Shown: positions 21,936-32,628 of the stretch, one piece after another
Layout of the letters: the number at the start of each line of letters is the position of its first letter
Position numbering within the stretch: position 1 is the stretch's first letter
NCBI RefSeq assembly: GCF_018252635.1
Contig: NZ_JAGTXM010000005.1
Coordinates: 402,473-466,472 of the forward strand
DNA from: Citrobacter amalonaticus
Lineage (GTDB): Bacteria > Pseudomonadota > Gammaproteobacteria > Enterobacterales > Enterobacteriaceae
Length of the DNA: 64,000 bases
Direction: 5' to 3'
Made by a program: the position numbers and the translations under genes
Notes under the pieces: model-generated
The model's database searches: none
Told to the model about the DNA's origin: nothing
The model's input: only the letters and a program-made list of their open reading frames with translations

Positions 21936-23085
21936 CGTTCCGGTTACGCAGGTCCTACAGACGCTGGCTGAGCAGGAGCGAAAAAATCTCGTGGTATCGC
22001 CGGACGTCAGCGGCGTGGTGTCGCTGCATCTGACGGATGTCCCGTGGAAACAGGCGCTCCAGACGGTGGTGAAAAGCGCAGGCCTGGTGTTACGCCAGGA
22101 AGGGGCGATTTTGCATGTGCATTCCGAGAGCTGGCAGAGCGAAGAGGCTGCGCGACAGGAGGCGGAGGTCGCCAGACGCCAGGCGAACTTACCGCTGGAG
22201 AATCGGCATATTGCCCTGCGTTACGCCGACGCCACTGAACTGGCGAAAGCGGGGGACAGACTGCTGAGCGCCAAAGGCAGCCTCACGGTGGATAAGCGCA
22301 CCAATCGGCTGCTTATCAGGGATAACTCGCCGACGCTGGCGCTGGTGGAACAGTGGGTGGCGCAAATGGATTTGCCAATAGAACAGGTCGAGCTGGCGGC
22401 GCACATCGTGACTATTAATGAAAAAAGCCTACGTGAACTCGGGGTGAAGTGGACGCTGGCAGAAGCAACGAAGGCTGGAGCGGTGGGACAAGTGACGACG
22501 ATAGCCAGCGATCTCTCGGTCGCAAATGCTACCACCCGCGTTGGATTTAATATTGGTCGTATTAATGGTCGATTGCTGGATCTGGAACTGTCCGCGCTGG
22601 AGCAAAAGCAGCAGCTCGATATTATCGCCAGTCCGCGTCTACTGGCTTCCCATCTACAGCCTGCCAGCATCAAACAGGGCAGTGAGATCCCTTATCAGGT
22701 TTCCAGCGGTGAAAGCGGCGCGACGTCGGTTGAATTTAAAGAGGCCGTACTTGGGATGGAGGTCACTCCTACCGTTTTACCGAAGGAGCGGATCCGCCTG
22801 AAGTTACGCATCAGCCAGAACATGCCGGGGCAGGTGCTGCAACAGGCTGACGGAGAAGTACTGGCTATCGATAAGCAAGAAATTGAAACGCAGGTCGAGG
22901 TGAAAAGCGGAGAAACGCTGGCGCTGGGCGGCATTTTTTCAAATAAAAATAAAACCGGGAAGGACAGTATTCCGCTGTTAGGCGACATTCCCTGGTTTGG
23001 ACAACTCTTTCGGCATGACGGGAAAGAAAACGAACGTCGTGAGCTGGTGGTATTTATTACGCCCAGATTGGTCTCGACAGAATGA
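21847..23085 (+). CDS. hofQ: HofQ, outer-membrane secretin for DNA uptake
   Basis: The product has 412 residues from the ATG at 21847. A signal peptide (cleaved near VQAG) precedes AMIN/N0-like and N1 domains (VVSPDVSGVVSLHL; ALRYADATELAKAG). The C-terminal secretin domain (residues about 210-410) ends in ELVVFITPRL. HofQ/ComE homologues form the pore through which DNA crosses the outer membrane. It is the last gene of the hof operon. Confidence 0.95.
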   Translation: MKQWILVVLIAILQPVQAGKTPNVTLVVDDVPVTQVLQTLAEQERKNLVVSPDVSGVVSLHLTDVPWKQALQTVVKSAGLVLRQEGAILHVHSESWQSEEAARQEAEVARRQANLPLENRHIALRYADATELAKAGDRLLSAKGSLTVDKRTNRLLIRDNSPTLALVEQWVAQMDLPIEQVELAAHIVTINEKSLRELGVKWTLAEATKAGAVGQVTTIASDLSVANATTRVGFNIGRINGRLLDLELSALEQKQQLDIIASPRLLASHLQPASIKQGSEIPYQVSSGESGATSVEFKEAVLGMEVTPTVLPKERIRLKLRISQNMPGQVLQQADGEVLAIDKQEIETQVEVKSGETLALGGIFSNKNKTGKDSIPLLGDIPWFGQLFRHDGKENERRELVVFITPRLVSTE

Positions 23086-23391
23086 TTTATGCATGAAACA
23101 CCGTTGTTTTTGCACGTAACTCGTTTCAGGGATTTGACGTGCGCAGCTATTTAGCATACAAGGAGTACCGATTTGAGAGTCGGTACTTCTCATCGCCGTC
23201 CGGCAACGCCGACTCGGGTTGTCTACAATCTGGTTTGATGATTTATTCAGTTGCCAAACCTGCTTGAGTATTGAGATAATTTTCAGTCTGACTCTCGCAA
23301 TATCTTATGAGGTTTCAGTTCATGTCCTGCTGCGCTCAGTGTCTGCGACGCGGGTTTATCATTAACGAATAGTCTTAGTAGTACCGAAAAA
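23086..23391. other. aroK leader region with strong hairpins
   Basis: This 306-base gap has no long gene. It holds a 10-bp hairpin (GGAGTACCGA 23162-23171 with TCGGTACTTC 23180-23189, one G-U pair). A competing 7-bp pairing links GAGTCGG (23177-23183) and CCGACTC (23209-23215). The two share TCGG and cannot form together. A 16-codon cysteine-rich open frame lies downstream at 23322-23372. Confidence 0.5.
23322..23372 (+). CDS. Possible 16-residue cysteine-rich leader peptide before aroK
   Basis: An ATG with TGAGG about nine bases upstream opens a frame reading [16 protein letters not shown], ending at TAG 19 bases before the aroK ATG. Three cysteines in the first seven residues are unusual for chance. 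It is too short for statistical support and may not be translated. I do not recognise it as a described gene. Confidence 0.25.
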   Translation: MSCCAQCLRRGFIINE

Positions 23392-23913
23392 ATGGCAGAG
23401 AAACGCAATATCTTTCTGGTTGGGCCTATGGGTGCCGGAAAAAGCACTATTGGGCGCCAGTTAGCTCAACAACTCAATATGGAATTTTACGATTCTGATC
23501 AAGAGATTGAGAAACGAACCGGAGCTGATGTGGGCTGGGTCTTCGACGTAGAAGGTGAAGACGGCTTCCGCGATCGTGAAGAGAAAGTCATCAACGAATT
23601 GACGGAAAAACAGGGTATTGTGCTGGCTACCGGCGGTGGCTCTGTAAAATCGCGTGAAACCCGTAATCGTCTTTCCGCGCGTGGCGTCGTGGTCTATCTC
23701 GAAACGACCATCGAAAAACAACTTGCGCGTACGCAGCGCGATAAAAAACGTCCGCTGTTGCAGGTAGAAGCGCCGCCTCGTGAAGTTCTGGAAGCGTTGG
23801 CCGACGAACGCAATCCGCTGTATGAAGAGATTGCTGACGTAACCATTCGTACCGATGATCAGAGCGCCAAAGTCGTTGCAAACCAGATTATTCATATGCT
23901 GGAAAGCAACTGA
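23392..23913 (+). CDS. aroK: AroK, shikimate kinase I
   Basis: The product has 173 residues. Walker A is GPMGAGKST (about 10-18). The shikimate-binding Asp/Arg motif ([12 protein letters not shown]), the GGGSV motif (about 80) and the lid Arg residues are present. It phosphorylates shikimate with ATP in aromatic amino acid synthesis. It heads the aroK-aroB-damX-dam-rpe-gph-trpS cluster, the known K-12 superoperon. Confidence 0.97.
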   Translation: MAEKRNIFLVGPMGAGKSTIGRQLAQQLNMEFYDSDQEIEKRTGADVGWVFDVEGEDGFRDREEKVINELTEKQGIVLATGGGSVKSRETRNRLSARGVVVYLETTIEKQLARTQRDKKRPLLQVEAPPREVLEALADERNPLYEEIADVTIRTDDQSAKVVANQIIHMLESN

Positions 23914-23971
23914 TTCTGGCTTAATACACACTCGGTAAGCGGGTATAAGTCATTAAGGTGGATGTCGCGTC

Positions 23972-25060
23972 ATGGAGAGGATTACCGTCACTCTCGGGGA
24001 ACGTAGTTACCCTATCACCATCGCGGCTGGTTTGTTTAACGAACCAGCTTCATTCTTACCGCTGAAATCGGGCGATCAGGTTATGTTGGTCACCAACGAA
24101 ACCCTGGCCCCCCTTTATCTTGATAAGATTCGCAGCGTGCTTGAACAAGCGGGGGTGAACGTTGATAGCGTCATCCTGCCTGACGGCGAGCAGTACAAGA
24201 GCCTGACGGTGCTGGATACGGTATTCACCGCCTTACTGCAAAAACCGCACGGTCGTGATACGACGCTGGTCGCACTGGGCGGCGGTGTCATTGGCGACCT
24301 GACCGGTTTTGCCGCTGCCAGCTATCAGCGCGGTGTTCGCTTCATCCAGGTCCCGACGACGCTTCTGTCGCAGGTCGACTCCTCCGTTGGCGGTAAAACC
24401 GCCGTAAACCATCCTCTCGGCAAAAACATGATCGGCGCGTTTTACCAACCGGCCTCCGTGGTAGTGGATCTCGACTGTCTGAAAACGCTCCCTGCCCGTG
24501 AACTAGCGTCCGGTCTGGCGGAAGTGATCAAGTACGGCATTATCCTTGATGGCGAATTCTTTAGCTGGCTGGAAGAGAATCTGGATGCGTTACTGCGTCT
24601 GGATGGACCGGCAATGGCATGGTGTATTCGTCGTTGTTGTGAGCTGAAAGCCGAAGTTGTTGCCGCAGACGAGCGCGAAACCGGCTTACGTGCTTTACTG
24701 AATCTTGGGCATACGTACGGTCATGCCATTGAAGCAGAAATGGGTTATGGCAATTGGTTACATGGTGAAGCGGTCGCCGCAGGTATGGTAATGGCTGCGC
24801 GAACGTCGGAACGTCTGGGGCAGTTTGCGCCAGAAGATACGCAGCGCATCATTACGTTACTTAAACGTGCTGGCTTGCCGGTCCACGGACCGCGCGAGAT
24901 GTCCGCGCAGGCCTACCTGCCGCACATGTTGCGTGATAAAAAAGTGTTGGCGGGAGAAATGCGCTTAGTCCTTCCGCTGGCCATAGGGAAAAGTGAAGTA
25001 CGCGGCGGTGTGTCGCACGAAGTGGTTCTTAACGCGATTGCTGATTGCCAGCAGGCGTAA
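23972..25060 (+). CDS. aroB: AroB, 3-dehydroquinate synthase
   Basis: The product has 362 residues. The NAD+-binding [11 protein letters not shown] and [20 protein letters not shown] active-site block are intact, with zinc ligands Glu ([11 protein letters not shown]), His ([13 protein letters not shown]) and His ([11 protein letters not shown]). It cyclises DAHP to 3-dehydroquinate, the second shikimate-pathway step, and follows aroK by 58 bases. Confidence 0.97.
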   Translation: MERITVTLGERSYPITIAAGLFNEPASFLPLKSGDQVMLVTNETLAPLYLDKIRSVLEQAGVNVDSVILPDGEQYKSLTVLDTVFTALLQKPHGRDTTLVALGGGVIGDLTGFAAASYQRGVRFIQVPTTLLSQVDSSVGGKTAVNHPLGKNMIGAFYQPASVVVDLDCLKTLPARELASGLAEVIKYGIILDGEFFSWLEENLDALLRLDGPAMAWCIRRCCELKAEVVAADERETGLRALLNLGHTYGHAIEAEMGYGNWLHGEAVAAGMVMAARTSERLGQFAPEDTQRIITLLKRAGLPVHGPREMSAQAYLPHMLRDKKVLAGEMRLVLPLAIGKSEVRGGVSHEVVLNAIADCQQA

Positions 25061-25156
25061 CAACAAGAAAGGCGGACTGATACGGCTCACGTATCGGCCA
25101 TTTAGGTTCAGGTTAGTTGCAACGTCGTAAGCATTAGCCTTTGAGTGGGGTGTTAA

Positions 25157-26431
25157 ATGGATGAATTCAAACCAGAAGACGAGCTGAAACCCGATCCCAG
25201 CGATCGTCGTACTGGTCGTTCTCGTCAATCTTCAGAACGCGGTGAACCGCAGATCAACTTTGATGATGTTGATCTGGACGCTGACGATCGCCGTCCTGCG
25301 CGCGGGCGTAAAGAACGCCTTAACGAGCAAGAGAGGGAAGAGGATTACGAATCCGAGGATGAAGGGTTCGTGGATGAAGAACGCGTAGAGCGTCGTCCGC
25401 GTAAGCGAAAAAAAGCCGCCGGTAAACCTGCTTCCCGTCAGTACATGATGATGGGCGTAGGCGTGCTGGTTCTGCTGCTGTTAATCATCGGCATTGGCTC
25501 CGCGCTGAAAGCGCCTTCCACCCCGTCTTCAAGTGAACAACCGGCGTCTGGCGAGAAGAGTATCGATCTCACCGGCAATGCCGCTGACCAGGCAAACGGA
25601 GCCCAACCGGCGCCGGGAAGCACCTCCGCTGAACAGACTGCGGGCAACACGCAGCAGGATGTTTCTTTGCCGCCAATCTCCTCCACGCCAACGCAAGGGC
25701 AAGCGCCTGCGACCGCTGAAGGTCAACAGCGTGTAGAAGTGCAGGGCGATCTGAATAATGCGTTGACCCAACCGCAGGGCCAGGAGCAGGTGAACAATGT
25801 GGTGGCGAACTCTACGCTGCCAACAGAACCGGCGACCGTTGCGCCCGTGCGTAATGGCAGTGCGTCGAACCAGACGGCGGGAACGCCTTCAAACGAACGT
25901 CCGGCCACCGCGCGCCCGGAACGTAAGCAAGTTGTGATCGAACCGAAGAAACCGCAGACAACCGCGAAAACGACGCCTGCAGCGCCGAAAACGACGGTTC
26001 AGCCAAAACGGACTGAACCTGCAGCGCCAACGACCACATCGGCAGCGAAAGCGACGACCAGCACTACGCCTGCACAGACAGCAGCATCCGCACAAACTGC
26101 TGCACCTGCTCAGACCGCGCCAACCGCAGCTGGAGCTAAAAGCGCTGGAAATGTTGGGTCGTTGAAATCTGCGCCGTCCAGCCATTACACCCTGCAGCTC
26201 AGTAGCTCTTCTAACTACGACAACCTGAACGGTTGGGCGAAGAAAGAGAATCTGAAAAACTATGTGGTGTATCAGACGACGCGTAACGGTCAACCGTGGT
26301 ATGTTCTGGTGTCTGGTGTGTACGCCTCGAAAGAAGATGCGAAACGCGCGGTTTCCACGCTACCTGCTGATGTGCAGGCAAAAAATCCGTGGGCCAAACC
26401 GTTGCATCAGGTACAGGCCGATCTGAAATAA
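25157..26431 (+). CDS. damX: DamX, SPOR-domain cell division protein
   Basis: The product has 424 residues. The N-terminal cytoplasmic part (1-96) is charged and acidic. One membrane helix lies at about 97-117 ([16 protein letters not shown]). A long Ala/Thr/Pro/Gln-rich periplasmic linker and a C-terminal SPOR domain (about 345-424, starting [10 protein letters not shown]) follow. The SPOR domain binds denuded septal peptidoglycan. The linker differs most from K-12, as is usual for such low-complexity spacers. Confidence 0.96.
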   Translation: MDEFKPEDELKPDPSDRRTGRSRQSSERGEPQINFDDVDLDADDRRPARGRKERLNEQEREEDYESEDEGFVDEERVERRPRKRKKAAGKPASRQYMMMGVGVLVLLLLIIGIGSALKAPSTPSSSEQPASGEKSIDLTGNAADQANGAQPAPGSTSAEQTAGNTQQDVSLPPISSTPTQGQAPATAEGQQRVEVQGDLNNALTQPQGQEQVNNVVANSTLPTEPATVAPVRNGSASNQTAGTPSNERPATARPERKQVVIEPKKPQTTAKTTPAAPKTTVQPKRTEPAAPTTTSAAKATTSTTPAQTAASAQTAAPAQTAPTAAGAKSAGNVGSLKSAPSSHYTLQLSSSSNYDNLNGWAKKENLKNYVVYQTTRNGQPWYVLVSGVYASKEDAKRAVSTLPADVQAKNPWAKPLHQVQADLK

Positions 26432-26497
26432 TGTTAAAGCGCAGGATGCTGTCGGAGCTTTCTCCACAGCCGGAGAAGGTGTAATTAGTTAGTCAGC

Positions 26498-27334
26498 ATG
26501 AAAAAAAATCGCGCTTTTCTGAAGTGGGCAGGGGGAAAATATCCCCTGCTTGACGACATCAAACGGCATTTACCGCAGGGTGAATGCCTGGTTGAACCCT
26601 TTGTGGGGGCTGGGTCGGTGTTTCTTAACACCGACTTTTCTCGTTATATTCTTGCCGATATCAACAGCGATCTCATCAGTCTCTATAAGATCGTGAAGAC
26701 CCGTACCGACGAATACGTGAAGGCTTCCCGTGAACTGTTTAGCCCAGACACCAATCAGGCTGAGGTTTACTACCAGTTCCGTGAAGAGTTCAACGCCAGC
26801 CAGGAGCCTTTCCGTCGTGCGGTCTTGTTCCTGTATCTGAACCGATATGGTTACAACGGCCTGTGCCGGTATAATCTGCGCGGCGAGTTTAACGTGCCGT
26901 TTGGACGTTACAAAAAGCCTTACTTCCCGGAAGCTGAGTTGTATCACTTTGCGGAAAAAGCGCAGAATGCGGAATTCCACTGCCTCTCATATGATGAGTG
27001 CATGGAGCAAGCGGATGCAAACTCGGTTGTCTATTGCGATCCGCCCTACGCCCCGCTGTCAGCGACGGCGAATTTCACCGCATATCATACCAACAGCTTT
27101 AGCCCGAAAGAGCAGGCCCATCTGGCGAAGATGGCCGAAAAGCTGGTCAGTAAGCAGATCCCGGTGTTAATTTCGAATCATGACACGCCCGATACCCGCG
27201 AATGGTACAAAGCGGCGGAACATTTTCAGGTCAAAGTGCGGCGCAGTATAAGCAGCAACGGCGGCACACGTAAAAAGGTGGACGAACTGCTGGCTCTGTA
27301 CAAACCAGGAGTCGCAACGCCTGTGAATAAATAA
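26498..27334 (+). CDS. dam: Dam, GATC-specific DNA adenine methyltransferase
   Basis: The product has 278 residues. The AdoMet-binding FxGxG-type motif ([10 protein letters not shown], about 35) and catalytic DPPY (residues 181-184) are in the order of alpha-class N6-adenine methylases. [10 protein letters not shown] at the N-terminus is typical of Dam. It methylates GATC for mismatch repair, replication timing and gene control. It is an orphan with no paired nuclease and sits between damX and rpe. Confidence 0.98.
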   Translation: MKKNRAFLKWAGGKYPLLDDIKRHLPQGECLVEPFVGAGSVFLNTDFSRYILADINSDLISLYKIVKTRTDEYVKASRELFSPDTNQAEVYYQFREEFNASQEPFRRAVLFLYLNRYGYNGLCRYNLRGEFNVPFGRYKKPYFPEAELYHFAEKAQNAEFHCLSYDECMEQADANSVVYCDPPYAPLSATANFTAYHTNSFSPKEQAHLAKMAEKLVSKQIPVLISNHDTPDTREWYKAAEHFQVKVRRSISSNGGTRKKVDELLALYKPGVATPVNK

Positions 27335-27351
27335 TTCTCAAGGAGAAGCGG

Positions 27352-28029
27352 ATGAAACAGTATTTGATTGCCCCCTCAATCCTGTCGGCTGATTTTGCTC
27401 GCCTGGGTGAGGACACCGCGAAAGCTCTGGCTGCCGGTGGTGACGTCGTGCATTTTGACGTCATGGACAACCACTATGTACCCAATCTGACCATGGGGCC
27501 GATGGTACTGAAATCCCTGCGTAAATACGGTATTACGGCTCCCATCGATGTGCATCTGATGGTGAAACCGGTAGACCGAATTATCCCGGATTTCGCCGCC
27601 GCAGGCGCCAGCATCATCACCTTTCACCCGGAAGCCTCCGAACACGTTGACCGTTCGCTGCAACTGATTAAAGAGCACGGCTGTAAAGCTGGGCTGGTCT
27701 TCAATCCGGCGACGCCGCTGAGCTATCTGGACTATGTGATGGACAAGCTGGACGTGATCCTGCTGATGTCCGTCAACCCGGGTTTTGGCGGTCAATCATT
27801 CATTCCGCAAACGTTGGACAAACTGCGCGAAGTCCGTCGTCGCATTGATGAGTCGGGCTATGACATTCGCCTCGAAGTGGATGGCGGCGTGAAGGTGAGC
27901 AACATTGCTGAAATCGCCGCTGCCGGGGCTGACATGTTTGTCGCCGGTTCCGCGGTCTTCGATCAGCCAGACTACAAAAAAGTCATTGATGACATGCGCA
28001 GCGAACTGGCAAAGGTAAGTCATGGATAA
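27352..28029 (+). CDS. rpe: Rpe, ribulose-phosphate 3-epimerase
   Basis: The product has 225 residues in a TIM barrel. Metal and catalytic residues are visible: His34 and Asp36 in HFDVMDN, His68 in DVHLMV, and the Asp in EVDGGVK (about 177). It interconverts ribulose 5-phosphate and xylulose 5-phosphate in the pentose phosphate pathway. It overlaps gph by eight bases. Confidence 0.98.
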   Translation: MKQYLIAPSILSADFARLGEDTAKALAAGGDVVHFDVMDNHYVPNLTMGPMVLKSLRKYGITAPIDVHLMVKPVDRIIPDFAAAGASIITFHPEASEHVDRSLQLIKEHGCKAGLVFNPATPLSYLDYVMDKLDVILLMSVNPGFGGQSFIPQTLDKLREVRRRIDESGYDIRLEVDGGVKVSNIAEIAAAGADMFVAGSAVFDQPDYKKVIDDMRSELAKVSHG

Positions 28030-28780
28030 ATTGCAGGATATTCGAGGCGTTGCCTTCGACCTCGACGGAACGCTGGTGGACAGCGCGCCGGGATTGAGCA
28101 CTGCTGTGGACATGGCGCTGTATGCGCTGGAGCTGCCGGTTGCCGGTGAAGAACGCGTCATTACCTGGATTGGTAATGGTGCTGATGTCTTAATGGAGCG
28201 TGCGTTAACCTGGTCTCGTCAGGAGCGCGCCACACTTCGTAAGTCAATGGGCAAACCGCCGGTCGATGACGATATTCCCGCCGAGGAGCAGACCCGTATT
28301 CTGCGTAAGCTGTTCGACCGCTACTATGGGGATGTTGCAGAAGAGGGGACTTTCCTGTTCCCTGATGTCGCCGATACGCTGGGCGCGCTGCACGCCAAAG
28401 GGCTGCCGCTCGGTCTGGTGACCAACAAGCCGACGCCGTTTGTTGCGCCATTGCTCGACGCGCTGGATATCAGTAAATATTTCAGCGTCGTTATTGGCGG
28501 TGACGACGTCCAGAACAAAAAACCGCATCCGGATCCGCTGCTGCTGGTGGCAAGGAAGCTCGGCATTGCGCCTGAGCAATTGCTCTTTGTTGGGGATTCG
28601 CGTAATGATATTCAGGCGGCGAAAGCCGCTGGCTGCCCGTCTGTAGGCCTCACCTACGGCTATAACTACGGTGAACCGATCGCACTGAGCCAGCCAGACG
28701 TCATGTACGACCGCATTAATGAACTACTGCCCGCTCTCGGGCTCCCGCACAGCGAAAATCAGGAATCGAAAAATGACTAA
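28022..28780 (+). CDS. gph: Gph, phosphoglycolate phosphatase
   Basis: The product has 252 residues of HAD type. Motif I is DLDGTLVDS (about 13-21), motif II is VTNKP and motif IV is [10 protein letters not shown]. It removes 2-phosphoglycolate formed during repair of 3'-phosphoglycolate DNA ends. It overlaps rpe upstream and trpS downstream by eight bases each, indicating coupled translation. Confidence 0.97.
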   Translation: MDKLQDIRGVAFDLDGTLVDSAPGLSTAVDMALYALELPVAGEERVITWIGNGADVLMERALTWSRQERATLRKSMGKPPVDDDIPAEEQTRILRKLFDRYYGDVAEEGTFLFPDVADTLGALHAKGLPLGLVTNKPTPFVAPLLDALDISKYFSVVIGGDDVQNKKPHPDPLLLVARKLGIAPEQLLFVGDSRNDIQAAKAAGCPSVGLTYGYNYGEPIALSQPDVMYDRINELLPALGLPHSENQESKND

Positions 28781-29777
28781 GCCCATCGTTTTTAGTGGCG
28801 CACAGCCCTCAGGTGAATTGACCATTGGCAACTACATGGGTGCACTGCGTCAGTGGGTGAACATGCAGGATGACTACCATTGCATCTACTGCATCGTTGA
28901 CCAGCATGCCATTACCGTTCGTCAGGATCCCCAGCAACTGCGTAAAGCGACGCTGGATACGCTGGCGCTCTATCTTGCGTGCGGTATCGATCCTGAAAAG
29001 AGCATCATCTTCGTACAGTCTCACGTCCCTGAGCATGCGCAGCTTAGCTGGGTACTGAACTGCTATACCTACTTCGGCGAACTGGGACGCATGACTCAGT
29101 TTAAAGATAAGTCGGCGCGCTATTCAGAGAACATCACCGCTGGTTTGTTTGATTACCCGGTGCTGATGGCCGCAGACATTCTGCTGTATCAGACTAATCA
29201 GGTGCCGGTCGGTGAAGATCAGAAACAGCACCTGGAGCTGAGCCGCGATGTCGCCCAGCGTTTTAACGCGTTATATGGTGACGTATTCAAAATCCCTGAG
29301 CCGTTTATTCCAAAATCAGGTGCCCGCGTCATGTCACTGCTCGATCCGACCAAGAAAATGTCCAAGTCGGATGATAATCGCAACAATGTGATCGGCCTGC
29401 TGGAAGATCCGAAATCAGTGGTCAAGAAGATCAAGCGTGCGGTGACTGACTCCGACGAACCGCCTGTTGTACGCTACGACGTGCAGAACAAAGCGGGGGT
29501 TTCCAACCTGCTGGATATCCTCTCTGCTGTTTCCGGCAAGAGTATTCCGGAGCTGGAACAACACTTTGAAGGCAAAATGTATGGTCACCTGAAAGGTGAA
29601 GTGGCTGATGCTGTTTCCGGCATGCTGACCGAGTTGCAGGAGCGCTATCATCGTTTCCGCAACGACGAAGCCTTCCTGCAGCAGGTAATGAAAGACGGCG
29701 CGGAAAAAGCCAGCGCACATGCATCTGCTACACTGAAAGCGGTCTACGAAGCGATTGGTTTTGTTGCTAAGCCGTAA
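28773..29777 (+). CDS. trpS: TrpS, tryptophanyl-tRNA synthetase
   Basis: The product has 334 residues from the ATG at 28773; a frame open to 28719 is internal to gph. It is a class Ic synthetase with the HIGH-equivalent TIGN (near 17) and KMSKS (near 195). It ends the superoperon, immediately followed by a strong terminator. In K-12 the frl and yhfS-yhfZ genes lie between trpS and yhfL; here they are absent. Confidence 0.98.
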   Translation: MTKPIVFSGAQPSGELTIGNYMGALRQWVNMQDDYHCIYCIVDQHAITVRQDPQQLRKATLDTLALYLACGIDPEKSIIFVQSHVPEHAQLSWVLNCYTYFGELGRMTQFKDKSARYSENITAGLFDYPVLMAADILLYQTNQVPVGEDQKQHLELSRDVAQRFNALYGDVFKIPEPFIPKSGARVMSLLDPTKKMSKSDDNRNNVIGLLEDPKSVVKKIKRAVTDSDEPPVVRYDVQNKAGVSNLLDILSAVSGKSIPELEQHFEGKMYGHLKGEVADAVSGMLTELQERYHRFRNDEAFLQQVMKDGAEKASAHASATLKAVYEAIGFVAKP

Positions 29778-29796
29778 CGGGAACGCGAAATGATAA

Positions 29797-29820
29797 AACC
29801 GGGAGATTCCCGGTTTTTTT
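29797..29820 (+). terminator. trpS terminator
   Basis: AACCGGGA pairs with TCCCGGTT around GAT, followed by seven T residues. The A-run on the left may also let it stop yhfL transcription on the opposite strand. Confidence 0.9.
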
Positions 29821-29844
29821 GTATTGGCGCAACGATCAGTGAGA

Positions 29845-30012
29845 TTATTCTGCAGTCGGGCCGCAGCCGCCAATCATCTTCGAAATAGAAATGGCAGGGT
29901 GCAGAAGATAGTCATAAGAGCAGGTCTTATTACGGTTTTCGATGTGACCTGTACAAGCTGTCAGTGTTGCCAGTGCCGCACCTAAGAGTGCCATTTTGAT
30001 AAACGTATTCAT
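29845..30012 (-). CDS. yhfL: YhfL, small lipoprotein
   Basis: The product has 55 residues, starting at the ATG at 30012 with AGGGAA upstream. A basic N-terminus and hydrophobic stretch lead to the lipobox LTAC (Cys20), so the mature product is a 36-residue lipoprotein with CSYDYLLHPAISISKM and GGCGPTAE. The lipoprotein retains two further cysteines (C31, C50). Its function is unknown. It lies downstream of cysG on the same strand but beyond the cysG terminator. Confidence 0.92.
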   Translation of the reverse strand: MNTFIKMALLGAALATLTACTGHIENRNKTCSYDYLLHPAISISKMIGGCGPTAE

Positions 30013-30221
30013 TTACATTCCCTATGTAAAAAATATATTTTTTTAACCATCAATTGAATTAGTGAATCTTTATTCGCTAATCGGGGTCGACGATAACGTA
30101 ATCTATTTTTCGCGTCAGTAAGGGAATAGATATGCGGGAGAGATGTGATGATTGATTTTTTAAAAATCAATGAGTTAATGTAATGTCTGAATCTGGATAT
30201 TGTATTTTAGGTACAATAAAA

Positions 30222-30245
30222 TAAGGCCAGACGATGCTGGCCTTA
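30222..30245 (-). terminator. cysG (nir operon) terminator
   Basis: TAAGGCCAG and CTGGCCTTA form a perfect 9-bp stem with a 6-base loop. Read on the minus strand it is followed by a TTATTTTATTG tract. It begins 14 bases after the cysG stop. The 247-base gap to yhfL otherwise shows no gene. Confidence 0.85.
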
Positions 30246-30259
30246 CCGACAATTGAGAC

Positions 30260-31633
30260 TTAGTGATTAGAGAACCAGTTCAGCTTATCGCGCAGCCCGA
30301 CAACCCGGCCAACAATAATGAGTGCCGGGCTTTCGACCTGTGTTGCCAGCTCGCCCAGTTGTGATAGTTCGCCATTCACAACCCGCTGTTTCACCGAGGT
30401 GCCGTTCTCAACCAGTGCGACTGGCATATCAGCCTGCATGCCAAATTCGATCAGTTTCTGCTGGATAGTGGTTGCCTGATTCAGCCCCATATAGAACACC
30501 AGCGTCTGTTTTTCTGCTGCCAGGTTTTCCCAGTCCAGCTCGCCGCCGGTTTTCAGGTGTCCGGTGACCAGGCGTACACTCTGGGCGTAGTCACGATGGG
30601 TCAGTGGAATACCGGAATAGGCGGAGCAACCGGATGCCGCTGTAATTCCTGGCACCACAGAGAAAGGAATGCCCGCGTGGCACAGCGTTTCCAGTTCTTC
30701 ACCACCACGACCAAAGATAAACGGGTCACCGCCTTTCAGACGAACGACGCGTTTGCCCTGCTGCGCTTCCCGAAGGAGGATTTGGTTAATTTCTTCTTGT
30801 GGAACACAGTGGTAGCCTGCGCGTTTACCCACAAACACGCGGTCAGCGTCGCGACGCACCAGGTTCATAATATCGTCAGAAACCAGACGGTCATAAACCA
30901 CTACATCGGCCTGCTGGATCTGCTGCAACCCTTTCAGCGTCAGAAGTCCGGCATCGCCAGGACCTGCGCCCACCAGCACCACTTCACCGCGATGATCCAA
31001 CGGTTCGCTAAGTATCTGCTCGGTGGTTTCTTCTACCGATTTATGGTCGGCATTCGCCAGTGACTGCGCCAGTCTGTCGTTAACAAACAGTTTTTCCCAG
31101 AAGCGGCGACGTTCGCCCATCGTGGCAAACTGTTTCTTCACCCGCGAACGCAGTTGCCCGGCATAGTGCGCGACCTGACCCAGGTGCTGAGGTAGCAGCG
31201 ATTCCAGCTTTTCGCGTAGCAGACGAGCCAACACCGGTGAGGTGCCGCCGGAGGAGACCGCCACCATCAGCGGTGAACGGTCGATAATTGATGGCATGAT
31301 AAAACTGGCAGCCTTCGGAGCATCCACGACGTTACAGAAGATGCGACGGGATTGTGCGGCATCGCTGACGCGCTGATTCACCGCATCATCATCGGTTGCG
31401 GCAATCGCCAGCCAGCACGGATCGAGAAGGGCCTCATCAAACGGCCCTTCCACCAGCGTTAACATGTTTTCATTTGCCCATACGGTGAACTGCGGGATAA
31501 ATGCCAGCGCATTAACCGTTAAACGAGCGCCCGCTTCCAGCAGTAATCGCGCTTTGCGTTCTGCGACATCACCACCGCCGACAATCAGACAGTCGCGGTC
31601 ACGTAGTTGACAAAATATAGGCAAATGATCCAC
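30260..31633 (-). CDS. cysG: CysG, trifunctional siroheme synthase
   Basis: The product has 457 residues. The N-terminal part (1-210) has an NAD-binding [17 protein letters not shown] and acts as precorrin-2 dehydrogenase and sirohydrochlorin ferrochelatase. The C-terminal part (215-457, from [18 protein letters not shown]) is the uroporphyrinogen-III methyltransferase. Siroheme is the cofactor of NirB and of sulfite reductase, which explains the link to nirBDC. Confidence 0.98.
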   Translation of the reverse strand: MDHLPIFCQLRDRDCLIVGGGDVAERKARLLLEAGARLTVNALAFIPQFTVWANENMLTLVEGPFDEALLDPCWLAIAATDDDAVNQRVSDAAQSRRIFCNVVDAPKAASFIMPSIIDRSPLMVAVSSGGTSPVLARLLREKLESLLPQHLGQVAHYAGQLRSRVKKQFATMGERRRFWEKLFVNDRLAQSLANADHKSVEETTEQILSEPLDHRGEVVLVGAGPGDAGLLTLKGLQQIQQADVVVYDRLVSDDIMNLVRRDADRVFVGKRAGYHCVPQEEINQILLREAQQGKRVVRLKGGDPFIFGRGGEELETLCHAGIPFSVVPGITAASGCSAYSGIPLTHRDYAQSVRLVTGHLKTGGELDWENLAAEKQTLVFYMGLNQATTIQQKLIEFGMQADMPVALVENGTSVKQRVVNGELSQLGELATQVESPALIIVGRVVGLRDKLNWFSNH

Positions 31634-31644
31634 GACATTACCCC

Positions 31645-32454
31645 TTAATTATTGGCAGCAGCCTCAGTTTGGTTGATTTTTACCGGAGCAGGTCGCTCCG
31701 ATTTTGGCGTAGCATACCAATAACCTAACCCCATGAACACGACACCGGACAAAGTATTGCCGAGTGTTACCCACAGCAGGTTATGACCAATCCCCGCCAG
31801 GGTATAGGCTTCACTGTGATGACCGAACCAGGAGAGAGCGAACAGCGTCATGTTGGCAACCGAGTGTTCATAGCCGGACGCGATAAACGCCAGCAGGCAC
31901 CACCAGATAGCGATAAACTTCGCGGCGCCTTCAGTACGGATTGCCATCCATATTGCCAGGCAAACCAGCCAGTTACACAATGCGCCTTTGAAGAACAGTA
32001 CCGTTGCCGGTGCCGTGGTTTTCGCCAGCGCGACCGAGTGTACGATGCTGGTATCGACCGGTAGCAGGCTACCGCCACCCCAACTGTACAACAGCGCAAC
32101 GAACACAGAACCCACCAGGTTACCCAACCAGGTCTGCGGCAAAATCGCCCACATCTGCCCCTGACTGATGGTGCCCGCTTTGACGCCAAGGGTCAGGAAC
32201 ATTGTGTGGCCGGTGAACAGTTCGGAACCGGCAATAATCACCAGCGTTAAGGCGATCCCAAAGGTTGCCCCCATCACCAGCGGACGCACGGACGGGTCGA
32301 GTAAATTTCCGAGAGTAAAAATCAGGATGATGCCAAGGCCAACGTAAGCGCCGGCCATTGCAGAACTGACCCAGAAACCGAACGGATTATTTGCCGAAAG
32401 GCGTGCAATGCGCGCAGCGTTAGCCGCACATTTGTTAATTGTATCTGCGAACAT
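31645..32454 (-). CDS. nirC: NirC, nitrite channel of the FNT family
   Basis: The product has 269 residues from the ATG at 32454 (MFADTINKC); an open frame to 32526 runs into BIME sequence and has no credible start. Six membrane helices and the FNT fold are visible, with the conserved ELFTGHTM loop and the second-half VANM motif. It carries nitrite (and probably proton) across the inner membrane. It is 11 bases before cysG but is separated from nirD by a terminator and BIME. Confidence 0.96.
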   Translation of the reverse strand: MFADTINKCAANAARIARLSANNPFGFWVSSAMAGAYVGLGIILIFTLGNLLDPSVRPLVMGATFGIALTLVIIAGSELFTGHTMFLTLGVKAGTISQGQMWAILPQTWLGNLVGSVFVALLYSWGGGSLLPVDTSIVHSVALAKTTAPATVLFFKGALCNWLVCLAIWMAIRTEGAAKFIAIWWCLLAFIASGYEHSVANMTLFALSWFGHHSEAYTLAGIGHNLLWVTLGNTLSGVVFMGLGYWYATPKSERPAPVKINQTEAAANN

Positions 32455-32488
32455 GATTACCCTTGAAATGAAAAAATAAAAACGTAAA

Positions 32489-32586
32489 CGTAGGTTGGAT
32501 AAGGCATTTTTTCCGCCATCGGGCAATGTGCTAATGCAATTTCCTGATGGCGTTACGCTTATCAGGCCTGGTAAAAAAGGCCTACC
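32489..32586. repeat. BIME between nirD and nirC
   Basis: Two diverged REP-like units lie head to tail: GTAGGTTGGATAAGG with CCGCCATCGGGC, then CCTGATGGCG with CGCTTATCAGGCC and a trailing GGCCTACC. They sit inside the nir operon and could protect the upstream message from 3' exonucleases. Confidence 0.65.
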
Positions 32587-32594
32587 GATACGTC

Positions 32595-32619
32595 AAAAAA
32601 GGGAGACGTTACGCCCCCC
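32595..32619 (-). terminator. Terminator directly after nirD
   Basis: On the minus strand GGGGGGCG pairs with CGTCTCCC around TAA (two G-U pairs), followed at once by six T residues. It starts 10 bases past the nirD stop. This suggests partial termination between nirBD and nirC-cysG. Confidence 0.75.
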
Positions 32620-32628
32620 TAAAATTCA

